This document shows, piece by piece, positions 20,924-28,427 of a DNA stretch of 64,000 nucleotides. Where the stretch lies: contig NZ_CP013386.1 of NCBI RefSeq assembly GCF_001523745.2, positions 1 through 64,000 of the forward strand. Direction: 5' to 3'. This DNA comes from Burkholderia mayonis. Its GTDB lineage: Bacteria > Pseudomonadota > Gammaproteobacteria > Burkholderiales > Burkholderiaceae. Each line of letters opens with the position of its first letter. The first letter of the stretch is position 1. The translations under genes were made by a program, and so were the position numbers. Under the pieces are notes generated by a model. The model was not told the DNA's origin. It searched no databases and worked only from the letters and a program-made list of their open reading frames with translations.

Positions 20924-21889
20924 GCACGGCTGCGGGCATCGGCATCGAGCCGATCGCCGGGCGCCGCCGTTCGAGATGCGCATCCGCCGCGCGAACTTCG
21001 CGCCCGTGCCGCACTTTGGCCCGATTCGACGACGATCGAGCCCGCCTTATTTACCAGGATAGTCATTTGCGGCCCGAATAATGCGGCGATTCCGCGACGT
21101 GCAATGCCGCTCCCATCAACTGTTTCACCTTTTTTCAATATGTTGTTCGGAATCTACGTATTGCAATTGTCGACAGCCATACATTAAAGATCGACATATC
21201 GTTCGCGCGCCGAAAAAACGACGCGTCACGATGAATAACAAAATCCATCAGCGCTTCAAATAACGATTTCGATGCCCGGCACTTCGTCGCCGATGCGACC
21301 GTCCACGCGCTGTCAAGCTATCCGATGGGGCGCGTGACGGTCGAACTGCCGCGCAACGGGCGCATCTCGCGATGACTCGAAACCAGCCATCGAACCCTCG
21401 AATGGTTCGACGGCTGATCTATTTGTGTGGCACAGGCACTTGCCCACACCCAGTGGACAATCTGGGGGTAATCCACGGAATGAGCTGTGCACCCCAAAGT
21501 TGTTCCTCGCAGCCCCCGACAATTCATTACCTGTGCAAAGGGTTGCCCGGTCGATACATCCTTGATTCGAAACGAATCTTGGTGCTTGTCCACAGAAAAC
21601 CATAGCCTTTATTGACTATTACTACGTTTGTATACAAATAAAATACAAAAACACAGACTGTGGCTTGCATGTCTCGTCGCATTGAAGAAGACGCCCAGCC
21701 GCAGAAGAGCCGTGCGAAGTTCTGACCGCCACCCGAGCCCCTCGAACGCTCCGCCGCAGCACAGCCGGCAAGCACGCCGGCATGCCGCACTTCCTCACAG
21801 CCTCCGACGCCTCGAAGCGCTGCGTCGCCCGCAAAACAAAAAAGGCGTCCGAATCGAACGCCCTTCGCCACAGCCCGAGTCTTTCGACC
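20924..21889. other. Gene-poor stretch with oriC-like motifs and a coding remnant
   Basis: Almost 1 kb without an intact gene. A frame ending at 21375 (VADATVHALSSYPMGRVTVE) reads like the C-terminal remnant of an unidentified protein. The sequence from about 21430 to 21680 is the DnaA-box-like cluster with its AT-rich neighbour, described separately. The remainder up to the HAAS protein stop is unremarkable GC-rich DNA. Confidence 0.5.
21430..21665. other. Cluster of DnaA-box-like motifs with AT-rich segment (oriC-like)
   Basis: Against the consensus TTATNCACA, near matches occur as TTGCCCACA (21440-21448), GTGGACAA (21453-21460, reverse), TAATCCACG (21469-21477), TGTGCAAAG (21532-21540, reverse) and TTGTCCACA (21587-21595). 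Directly after the last box lies an AT-rich stretch (21600-21655) with TATTGACTATTACTACG and TATACAAATAAAATAC. This combination of boxes beside an easily melted segment is what replication origins look like. No box is a perfect match, and origins are usually nearer dnaA, so the assignment is tentative. Confidence 0.35.
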
Positions 21890-23068
21890 TCACCCCACCC
21901 GCTCTCGCTCGAGCTTCGCCGACACTGCATCGATGCGTCGCCGCACGTACCGCACGAGCGCGCGCCACGTGACCCGCGTCAGCCAGATGCACACGAGCAG
22001 CCCGACGATCCCGATCGGCAGCATCGCGAGCCCGTAGCCGAACGCGATGCCGCCGAGCGCGAAGCCTGTCGGCGCGGCGACGCTGACGTGCTGCTTGCCG
22101 TTGTCGACGGTAATCCGCCCGCCGACGATCGACACCGAGTTCTCGCCGTTCGTCACCGACAGATGCATGCCGCCGTGGCCGTCCGGCGTCATCTGCACGT
22201 TGCCGCCCGCGATGCCGGGAACGTTCAGCCCCGGCGCCGACGCGCCCGTGTTCGCGACCGTCATCTGATCGCCGCTCGCGCTCTTCAGATCGAGTGCGAT
22301 CACGTCGGCGCGCGCGATGCTGAGCGTGCCGTCCTTGCCCGTCGTGAGCAGCTCGCGCGCGCCGTCGCCCATCGCGTCGATCGACAGCTTGCCGTCCTGC
22401 TTGTGCGCGTCGATCACGCCCTTGCGCGTGACGATCGACACGCGGCTGCCATCGTGCAGGTCGAGCACGTAGCGCTCGCCGTCGACGCGCAGTTCCTTCG
22501 CGTCGATCAGCGCGCCGGCGGCCGCGGCGCTCGCGCTTTCCGCATCCTTCACGCTCTTGCCGCCTTGCGCCTGCTTGCCGCCCGGCGCGCCCTTGCCGGC
22601 CACGGCGCCCGCGACGTCGACCTGCCCCGCGCCGCCGCCGAACGGCAGCACGCCCGGCACAGACGTGCCGAACACGTAATGGCTGCCGAACGCGACGAGC
22701 GTGACGAGCCCCGCCACCGTCAGCGCGCCGAAGAACACATAGCCCGTCGTCAGCACGAGCATGTACAGCAGGAACGGCACGAGCAGGATCACGTGCAGCA
22801 GCCCGAGTCCGGCGATCGAGCCGACGACGCGCATCAGATTGCCGAACGAGCGCCGCTCTTCCCATTGCCGGAAGTTCGCCTGCGCCTTCAGCTCGCGCGC
22901 GAGCTTCGCCGGATCGCCGAGCGCGGCAATCACGTCTTCCTCCGCGCGCCCGGCGGCGAGCGCGTCGCCGATGTATTCGCGGTAGTCGGCGACGATCTCG
23001 TCGATTTCCCGCTTCGGCAGGCTGCCGAGTTCCTGCCGCAACCGCTGGATGAATGCGTCCTGCTTCAT
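21890..23068 (-). CDS. DUF1700 (HAAS) domain membrane protein
   Basis: A 392-residue protein. The N-terminus (FIQRLRQELGSLPKREIDEI, DYREYIGDALAAG, VIAALGDPAKLARELKA) is the HAAS/DUF1700 helical signalling domain. Two or more membrane helices follow (GLGLLHVILLVPFLLYMLVL, ALTVAGLVTLVAFG), then an Ala/Gly linker and a beta-rich extracytoplasmic region of about 200 residues resembling adhesin-like DUF4097 repeats. A last membrane segment (GLAMLPIGIVGLLVCIW) comes near residue 350. It overlaps the PadR regulator by 4 bp (ATGA), so the pair is co-transcribed and functionally linked. Confidence 0.8.
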   Translation of the reverse strand: MKQDAFIQRLRQELGSLPKREIDEIVADYREYIGDALAAGRAEEDVIAALGDPAKLARELKAQANFRQWEERRSFGNLMRVVGSIAGLGLLHVILLVPFLLYMLVLTTGYVFFGALTVAGLVTLVAFGSHYVFGTSVPGVLPFGGGAGQVDVAGAVAGKGAPGGKQAQGGKSVKDAESASAAAAGALIDAKELRVDGERYVLDLHDGSRVSIVTRKGVIDAHKQDGKLSIDAMGDGARELLTTGKDGTLSIARADVIALDLKSASGDQMTVANTGASAPGLNVPGIAGGNVQMTPDGHGGMHLSVTNGENSVSIVGGRITVDNGKQHVSVAAPTGFALGGIAFGYGLAMLPIGIVGLLVCIWLTRVTWRALVRYVRRRIDAVSAKLERERVG

Positions 23069-23406
23069 AGCCGTTCCTCTCCGTGCGCCGGCGTGCCGTG
23101 CAGCGCCAGCACGCCGTTGACTTCATCGACGAAACTTCGCCACTCGTCCTCCATCTGCCGCAGGCTCGCGCGCCCGGCGTCGGTGATCGAGTAGTACTTG
23201 CGCGGCGGCCCCGACGTCGATTCGACGAGGTAGGTCGTGACCCACGCTTCGGCCTGCAAGCGCCGCATCAGCGGATAGATCGTGCCTTCACTGATCTCCA
23301 TCGTTTCGGCGAGGGTCGACACGAGCTCGTACGCGTAGCTGTCTCGCCGCGCCAGCATGGCGAGCACGCACATGTCGAGCGTGCCTTTCTTCAACTGGGT
23401 CTTCAT
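23065..23406 (-). CDS. PadR-family transcriptional regulator
   Basis: A 113-residue PadR-type winged helix protein. LKKGTLDMCVLAMLARRDSYAYEL begins the fold; ISEGTIYPLMRRLQAEAWV is the recognition part and PPRKYYSITDAGRASL the wing. PadR proteins paired with HAAS/DUF1700 membrane proteins control envelope-related operons and their own gene. The ATG at 23406 gives the usual N-terminus MKTQLKKG. The stop overlaps the start of the HAAS gene. A matching promoter with repeated sites lies upstream. Confidence 0.9.
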   Translation of the reverse strand: MKTQLKKGTLDMCVLAMLARRDSYAYELVSTLAETMEISEGTIYPLMRRLQAEAWVTTYLVESTSGPPRKYYSITDAGRASLRQMEDEWRSFVDEVNGVLALHGTPAHGEERL

Positions 23407-23431
23407 TCCGTTCTGCCGGCGTAGTGTGCGT

Positions 23432-23540
23432 TGCAAAGTACCGTGTTATGTTCTGCAGCGGTCTGTCGTGCGGGCCGCTGCGAACATGGGCGGACTATAG
23501 CAGCCGGTATCATCTAATGCAAGGTACTGTTTTATGTACG
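23432..23540 (-). promoter_or_regulatory. padR-HAAS promoter with two repeated operator-like sites
   Basis: On the minus strand TTGCAT (23522-23517) and TATAGT (23499-23494) form a good sigma-70 promoter with 17-nt spacing. A 23-24-bp sequence occurs twice in the same orientation: 23432-23455 (TGCAAAGTACCGTGTTATGT...) and 23518-23540 (TGCAAGGTACTGTTTTATGT...). The second covers the -35 and contains GTAC-N8-GTAC; the first lies just downstream of the expected transcription start. This is the pattern expected for PadR autorepression. Promoter and repeats are seen directly; the binder is inferred. Confidence 0.55.
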
Positions 23541-23576
23541 ATGGATATCACAACGCGCGATGTGACACCCAAAGCA

Positions 23577-23595
23577 GGTTCAACGCCGGAACCCC
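23577..23595 (+). repeat. Left copy of a 19-bp inverted repeat flanking the peptide island
   Basis: GGTTCAACGCCGGAACCCC here matches the reverse complement of 30013-30031 at 18 of 19 positions, with partly similar AAATTT-containing flanks on the inner side. The two copies enclose 6.4 kb of lower-GC DNA with the peptide operon. Confidence 0.5.
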
Positions 23596-23930
23596 AAATT
23601 TGCCGGCCTCGCTCCTGGTGAAGCGCGCCTGAACAAGCGAGCGAGGACATTGACGGAACGATTGGTGGCCAAGCCGACGGCTGGCGTGCCTCAGGCGTGT
23701 CGGGCTGGGACAAGACGATGGTGGCGTACCGCTTCTTCGATAACGGCAAGGCCGCCGAGTAGGGTGCAATTCTGGAGCCGCACTGGCCGGCAAACCGCGG
23801 GTCTTTGGCCACTGTCTTACGCGATACAGCGAGTAATGTATTTGCATCCGACCCATGTGGCGACTCAACAGGGAAGCTCTTGTAGTACGGAAACGTCCGA
23901 ATCTCGAGCCCCCAAAGGAACCTCCACATA
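23577..23930 (+). pseudogene. Decayed IS4-family (Tn5-like) transposase, 5' fragment
   Basis: One frame reads KFAGLAPGEARLNKRARTLT and then ERLVAKPTAGVPQACR. A frame change follows at about 23700 into GWDKTMVAYRFFDNGKAAE, then a stop and GAILEPHW. This matches the N-terminal pattern of Tn5/IS50-type IS4 transposases (LGD.RLN.R, KP.AS.PQAC, W..TKAAYRF). The catalytic DDE part is absent. It is a clear sign of past transposition at the left edge of the peptide island. Confidence 0.7.
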
Positions 23931-24053
23931 AATCGGAAATTTCTTAGTGAGGTTTGCGTAAAGCATTGATTTCAATGAGCCGCGACGCCGGGGAAAGCAA
24001 TTTATGCAGTGCATCCCTCGGTGCATCGACTAATTTAATATCATTACAAATAC

Positions 24054-24098
24054 TTGACATGCTAATTACATCTGATGCAATGTTACGCTGCGTGTAAC
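24054..24098 (+). promoter_or_regulatory. Promoter of the peptide operon with dyad at the start site
   Basis: TTGACA (24054-24059) is a consensus -35. TGATGCAAT (24073-24081) is an extended -10 (TGn plus TGCAAT), with a 16-nt spacer. Immediately downstream, GTTAC-GCTGCGT-GTAAC (24082-24098) is a perfect interrupted dyad covering the expected transcription start, suited to a repressor. A leader of about 80 nt precedes the precursor ATG at 24170. No regulator gene lies within the island. Confidence 0.55.
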
Positions 24099-24169
24099 CT
24101 CTTAATGGAAAAACGAGGAAGCACGCGTTATCCGCCCTAAATTCAGTTTCGTTAAAAAGGAGCATCAAT

Positions 24170-24352
24170 ATGACGATTTCCTTGGAAAACATAACGAGAA
24201 TTCATGAATTGACCGCTGGCGAGATCGAGCCGATCGTAGCCAACGTCAAATACGCACAGCGTAATGATGTCGAGGTAGAGCCGGTTGTGGCCAATGTCAA
24301 GTATGCGCAGCGTAACGATGAAGAAGTAATGGCTGTCGCCGAGGCTGTCTGA
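24170..24352 (+). CDS. Putative RiPP precursor peptide with two 17-residue repeats
   Basis: A 60-residue peptide with a short leader (MTISLENITRIHELTAG). Two tandem repeats of the form E(I/V)EP(I/V)VANVKYAQRND plus one residue follow (24221-24271 and 24272-24322), then a small acidic tail EVMAVAEAV. Within ANVKYAQRND the two copies differ at five third-codon positions and at no amino acid, so the peptide sequence is under selection. AAAAAGGAG lies 7 nt before the ATG. It is the first gene of an operon with modifying-enzyme candidates and an exporter. Conserved Asn, Tyr, Gln, Arg and Asp in the repeat are possible modification sites. The RiPP role is inferred from architecture. Confidence 0.75.
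   Translation: MTISLENITRIHELTAGEIEPIVANVKYAQRNDVEVEPVVANVKYAQRNDEEVMAVAEAV
24221..24322 (+). repeat. Two 51-bp in-frame tandem repeats in the precursor gene
   Basis: Units 24221-24271 and 24272-24322 each encode 17 residues. Differences are mostly synonymous (AAC/AAT, AAA/AAG, TAC/TAT, GCA/GCG, AAT/AAC, GTA/GTG) plus conservative I to V changes, so this is an old duplication held by selection and not a recent slippage. Confidence 0.9.
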
Positions 24353-24385
24353 ACGGCGCGGTAATGCTCATGCATTGCTGAATCC

Positions 24386-24403
24386 GCCCCTTGAGCAAGG
24401 GGC
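24386..24403 (+). terminator. Hairpin between precursor and first enzyme gene (attenuator-like)
   Basis: GCCCCTT (24386-24392), loop GAGC, AAGGGGC (24397-24403) form a 7-bp stem 34 nt after the precursor stop. No T-run follows, so it is probably a partial terminator or a transcript-stabilising stem. Such hairpins let cells make more precursor than enzyme. Confidence 0.45.
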
Positions 24404-24454
24404 CTTGGCCTCTTGCTCACTTATCCATGTTTCTCTGTGAACGGAGAGTCGAAT

Positions 24455-25645
24455 ATGGTCGCATTGTTGTCGCCGCAATTTGTGAAAGAATTATGGGGTA
24501 AGCAAGCGACGGAGCTGGCCATATCGCGGATCCCATTCAATGATAGAGATGTGCTGAGTGCACTCAAGGAATATGCGGTGTGTGCGAACGACATTCGATC
24601 GCGCAACGCTCAGTCGGAAGTCATAACCGCTTTCAACGGAAAGCGCACGTCGGAGCCGCGCCCTGATTTCCTTGTGCTTCCCACCGATAACACGCTCGAG
24701 GATTATGTATCGAGAATTGGGTGTCTTGCCGGCGACGACGAATGGACGGTCATGTACTATGGGCTGCATGCGGCAAGCCCCATCATCTGGGATGTCGCAA
24801 AAGCTTTTTCTGACCAACTCGCCTTGTCAATAGGCTATCGGCCTGGCGGCCGCGTCGATATTGATTGCTTTATCGGGCGATATTCGTCCACCTATATCGG
24901 AATCCATGTGGATCACGCGCATAATTTCGGGTTCACCTTGCGCGATGGGAAAACGATGTTTACCTGGCCCGGAACCCGCTCGGATCTCGTTGGCGTGCGA
25001 TTTCCAGACTATGAATCATTCAAGTCCGAAGGCATTCCGCTTGAGAACAAAACGAATCGAGTAACCTATTTCCCCGAGGACTGGCTTCACGTTGCTGAAA
25101 CAAAATCCGACGTTTCAGTAAACGTGAATATCGCTTTTTGGGAAACCGGCAACGATTCTCAGCAAAACGCGCACTACGTGAAGAGTCTGCTACAGGCACC
25201 CAATCGTACCCGCCATGATGTGCGCTCCTCGGGCATCGCGAGCCTGAACCCCGATGATGAGCTTCTGCTTTCATCCCTGAAGGCCTTACTTGACAGCGCG
25301 TCTCTGAAAAGACGAATGATGATTTCTCAACTCATCTCGGATACCAGCAGCCGCCTGAATGTCGGCCGTCCAATCGTCGAAGTCGAAGAACTGGACGATG
25401 TCATCGCCCTCAACGCCGTCAGCACCCTGCAGTGGATGCCAATATTGCAGGAGGGGGAGGTTCTGGTCGCGGCCAACGGCCACTGCGGCAGCTTCAGATA
25501 CAGCCACGCATTGCATGACTTTCTGAATCGCCTGTCCGCCGGCCAGCAAGTGAACATTTTGGATTTATCGAGCGGGAAAGATAGGCTGTTTAACGATGAT
25601 CTCCTGAGTGTTGCCGCATCGCTGGCGCGGTGGGGAGCGCTTTGA
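24455..25645 (+). CDS. JmjC/cupin-like Fe(II) oxygenase, candidate precursor-modifying enzyme
   Basis: A 396-residue protein. The facial triad of a 2-oxoglutarate/Fe(II)-type enzyme can be proposed as His151 and Asp153 (GIHVDHAHNFGF) with distal His212 (FPEDWLHVAE), in a cupin/JmjC-like setting (FTWPG, VNVNIAFWE). Residues 250-396 form an alpha-helical C-terminal region with no family I recognise, perhaps a substrate-binding or dimer domain. Expected chemistry is hydroxylation, desaturation or oxidative cleavage of a precursor side chain. The ATG at 24455 follows CGGAGAG. It starts 102 bp after the precursor and overlaps the exporter gene by one base (TGATG). Confidence 0.65.
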   Translation: MVALLSPQFVKELWGKQATELAISRIPFNDRDVLSALKEYAVCANDIRSRNAQSEVITAFNGKRTSEPRPDFLVLPTDNTLEDYVSRIGCLAGDDEWTVMYYGLHAASPIIWDVAKAFSDQLALSIGYRPGGRVDIDCFIGRYSSTYIGIHVDHAHNFGFTLRDGKTMFTWPGTRSDLVGVRFPDYESFKSEGIPLENKTNRVTYFPEDWLHVAETKSDVSVNVNIAFWETGNDSQQNAHYVKSLLQAPNRTRHDVRSSGIASLNPDDELLLSSLKALLDSASLKRRMMISQLISDTSSRLNVGRPIVEVEELDDVIALNAVSTLQWMPILQEGEVLVAANGHCGSFRYSHALHDFLNRLSAGQQVNILDLSSGKDRLFNDDLLSVAASLARWGAL

Positions 25646-26844
25646 TGGGCATCGGAGGTCGATGGGCGCTCGTTTTTATTTGTATCTCCCTGTCGTTTGG
25701 CAGCTTCGCCGATGAAGCGGCGCAAGTGACCTTTGCCCTGAGACTGGCCGACAACACTTCCTCGGTATCGATATTGCTCGCCGCCGGTCTCATCGGAGGC
25801 ATTCTTTCCGGCCCGATCGCACCCATGATCATCCGGCGGATCGGGCCTAGCAAAACGATTCCCGCGGTATTTCTCCTTCAGGCGCTTCTGATCGCGGCCG
25901 CGTCCTTGGCCAATCAATTCTGGAGCTACGTCATCGTGTCAATGGCGCTCGGATCCACCGGGTCCCTTCAGTGGGCGGCAATCATGGTCGCCATTCCAAG
26001 CTACACAAACAACGAGCGGCACATCGATCGCGTAAACCGGATTACGCAATCGGTGCGGAACATGGGTTACGTGGGCGGCCCGGCTCTCGGCGGGCTGCTG
26101 TACGGCATGGCCCAGCGTTCGCGGGGGCTGTTGCTGCTGGCACTGTTGGTGTTGGTCGCCGCGCCTGTCACCGCACTATGTTTCAAGGTGCTGGATTCTT
26201 TCAGTCAAAAATCGGATCAGGCGCCCACGCAAGAAAAGCAGAAGGGACGACTCGACCTGCCCGATCTCTTTCGCACAGCCGGCGTGATCCGTGCGGTAGC
26301 CCCGTTGTTGATGACGGTCGTGCTGACATCCACGCTCAATGTGCTGTTGATATTTCGAATTCGCACCGAGCTGCAGTTCAGTGCCGAGATCTACGGATTC
26401 GTTATCAGCGCGTTGAGTGTGGGGCTGATCGTCGGTCCCGTGGTTTTTTCCGGGATGTTGGCGAGATTCGGCGATGCCGCCGGTGCCTCGATTGCCGCCA
26501 GTATTATCGGCTTCGGCATTTTATGGCTCGCATTGAGCGACGCGGCATGGATCATCATGTGCGCCGCGTTTCTGATCGGATCGGCAAACGGCATCCAGAA
26601 CGCGCTCACGGCAAGTTTCATGATGAAGGCGATTGATCCGCAGCGGCGTGTCAACCTAATGCCGGCCTATATATTTTGCATCCAGACTTCCGTATTTCTC
26701 GGCTTCCTGAGCGCCGGCATGATCAGTACGGCACACGTGAGCATGGCACTCGTGGCTGTTGGAGTCGCAACGGCGATCATCGGCGCATGCGGCTTCGCGT
26801 TGAATGTCAAAAACCGACCAAGCATGGTTACAAAAGGAGCTTAG
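25645..26844 (+). CDS. MFS transporter, probable peptide exporter
   Basis: A 399-residue major facilitator with about twelve hydrophobic helices and a charged central loop (residues 187-205, SQKSDQAPTQEKQKGRLD). ALVFICISLSFGSFADEAAQ and RRIGPSKTIP are in the usual positions of helix 1 and the loop 2-3 motif. It probably exports the mature peptide or gives self-protection, since it lies in the middle of the peptide operon. The start overlaps the oxygenase stop, indicating translational coupling; a methyltransferase follows after 2 bp. Confidence 0.75.
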   Translation: MGIGGRWALVFICISLSFGSFADEAAQVTFALRLADNTSSVSILLAAGLIGGILSGPIAPMIIRRIGPSKTIPAVFLLQALLIAAASLANQFWSYVIVSMALGSTGSLQWAAIMVAIPSYTNNERHIDRVNRITQSVRNMGYVGGPALGGLLYGMAQRSRGLLLLALLVLVAAPVTALCFKVLDSFSQKSDQAPTQEKQKGRLDLPDLFRTAGVIRAVAPLLMTVVLTSTLNVLLIFRIRTELQFSAEIYGFVISALSVGLIVGPVVFSGMLARFGDAAGASIAASIIGFGILWLALSDAAWIIMCAAFLIGSANGIQNALTASFMMKAIDPQRRVNLMPAYIFCIQTSVFLGFLSAGMISTAHVSMALVAVGVATAIIGACGFALNVKNRPSMVTKGA

Positions 26845-26846
26845 TG

Positions 26847-27725
26847 ATGGATGGTATAGGGCGCTTCGGATCGAAGCCAAACGATACGAAATCAATCAAG
26901 CTGCAAGCCCCTTTGGATCGCATCGTGACATCGGGCATAGCGGATCTCAGAGTCAGCCATTACTATTTCGACGAGCCGTTATTCGACGAGTATGAATTGA
27001 CGACAGTCCGTGCGACATGGGATTTTTCCGCCGCGGAATCCATTGTCCGGGATGGATACAATATTCTCGATCTAGGCTGCGGCGATGGTCGGCTGCTCCT
27101 ACACCTCGCCGAAAAATTCTCGCTGAAGGAGAGCTTTGGCATCGACATCTCCCCAGTCGCCATCGATCGCTTCAATGCGTCCATCAATCACAGCCACGTT
27201 CATGCGCTCCAGGGCGACATATTTGATCTGCCGACGCCGATCACACAACGACGCTTCGACGTCGTTACGTTTGGCGATGCGACCGTCAATTTCATTCTGG
27301 ACGACGATAAGCTCGAAGTGCTGTTGCGTAGCGCGAAGGCACAGTTGCGCGACTCCGGATCGAGGATCATGGTCGCCGTCTTCGGTGACGGAACACCCGA
27401 GCGTCTTTCGTTCATGGACAAACGATGCACAGTGGTGCCATTTCGGCGGAGCAACGGGGAAGCCGCGCTCATCTGGTGGGCCTACAAATACGACAGCGAC
27501 AAGCTGATCATGCATCGATCGGTCTTTGCGCAATCGGGACGGAATGAAAACGGGAATATCGAAGGAGTCGTATGCGATCTTCGAGACCGGATGTGGACGC
27601 CGTCGACGCTCGTCCCCATCGCGGAGGCCAGCGGCCTCACGGTCGAAAAAGTGATCGCATCCGAAGTGCAAGACGGGACCGCCGTGGGCATGGCAACGGC
27701 AATTGTCATACTGAAATCGACTTGA
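26847..27725 (+). CDS. Class I SAM-dependent methyltransferase (peptide operon)
   Basis: A 292-residue protein with SAM motif I ILDLGCGDGRLL (residues 73-84), an acidic strand-2 end (FGIDISP) and post-motif FDVVTFGDATVNFI. The N-terminal 60 residues (YYFDEPLFDEYEL) and C-terminal part are not assigned. Substrate could be a precursor side chain or the C-terminus; known class I RiPP methyltransferases act on Asp, backbone or termini. AAAGGAG lies before the ATG, 2 bp after the exporter stop. Confidence 0.7.
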   Translation: MDGIGRFGSKPNDTKSIKLQAPLDRIVTSGIADLRVSHYYFDEPLFDEYELTTVRATWDFSAAESIVRDGYNILDLGCGDGRLLLHLAEKFSLKESFGIDISPVAIDRFNASINHSHVHALQGDIFDLPTPITQRRFDVVTFGDATVNFILDDDKLEVLLRSAKAQLRDSGSRIMVAVFGDGTPERLSFMDKRCTVVPFRRSNGEAALIWWAYKYDSDKLIMHRSVFAQSGRNENGNIEGVVCDLRDRMWTPSTLVPIAEASGLTVEKVIASEVQDGTAVGMATAIVILKST

Positions 27726-27731
27726 GCCACC

Positions 27732-28427
27732 ATGAGAACAGATCCGATTCGACCAAACTTTTATCAGGGTACGGGGGGATATGCCTGGCAGCTCGCCGAA
27801 TATCTCCAGGGCGACCAGGCTGACAGAAATGGCAGCTACACGCTCAGCAAGTCAATGCCACCGGAATTGCGAAACCCGCTCGCAACCTGCCCTGAATTCC
27901 TGGCTCCAGACCGCTCGGTCAGATGGTCCAAGTCAGTGCGCATTACTCGCAATACGTCTCGGCTTGTCGGTGCACGGGGGATTCGATCATCGCTTGTCGT
28001 GGTTGCAAGTGCGCAGGCGTTTGGAGGGTTTCGCCATGAAGACGTTCAGGCGCTCGCGGAAGGGACAACAGTGGGCGCGTTGCCGAGTATGGAAATCAAT
28101 GGCGTGGTGCATGAAGCGGCCACGCTATTGGTCGCACTATATCGACATGGGTTCATCGAGACTGACCAGGAGTTCCCGGCATCTCCTCCGGTCCGCTATA
28201 TGATCGAACCCACCTGCATCGTTGCCGACGCCCCCGGGATCGGACGCGTAGCCATCAACCAGCTTAATGGTCGAACAATTCGATTGAGCGAAGCTTCTCA
28301 AGGTATCTTCTCCCTGGACAAGCTTTTGAACGAGATACCGAAATCACTGCACCCGAACATCGTCCACTTTGTGGAAGCAGGCATGATGCGATTGATTTCT
28401 GGAGGGAACGCCCGTGCACATGATTAG
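27732..28427 (+). CDS. Orphan protein of the peptide operon, possible recognition partner
   Basis: A 231-residue protein of unknown family, without membrane segments. The last 70 residues (INQLNGRTIRLSEASQGIFS, LDKLLNEIPKSLHP, FVEAGMMRLISGG) have the outline of a small winged-helix fold: strand, LSEAS-helix and helix-helix. That resembles, weakly, PqqD-like precursor-binding domains. Residues 130-145 (HEAATLLVALYRHGFIE) also look like a degenerate helical repeat. It lies 6 bp after a methyltransferase and overlaps the next gene by 14 bp, so it is a committed member of the operon. No catalytic motif is seen. Confidence 0.5.
   Translation: MRTDPIRPNFYQGTGGYAWQLAEYLQGDQADRNGSYTLSKSMPPELRNPLATCPEFLAPDRSVRWSKSVRITRNTSRLVGARGIRSSLVVVASAQAFGGFRHEDVQALAEGTTVGALPSMEINGVVHEAATLLVALYRHGFIETDQEFPASPPVRYMIEPTCIVADAPGIGRVAINQLNGRTIRLSEASQGIFSLDKLLNEIPKSLHPNIVHFVEAGMMRLISGGNARAHD

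Noticed and set aside
23510..23929. Minus-strand ORF of 139 codons opposite the IS relic
   Set aside because: The plus strand shows Tn5-like transposase remnants; the minus frame has no recognisable protein features.
23944..24192. Minus-strand 82-codon ORF opposite the promoter and start of the precursor
   Set aside because: It has no ribosome-binding site or family resemblance and would overlap the clear promoter and start of the repeat peptide.
24221..24322. Tandem repeats as a CRISPR or microsatellite
   Set aside because: Only two units of 51 bp, in frame, with synonymous differences and no spacers.
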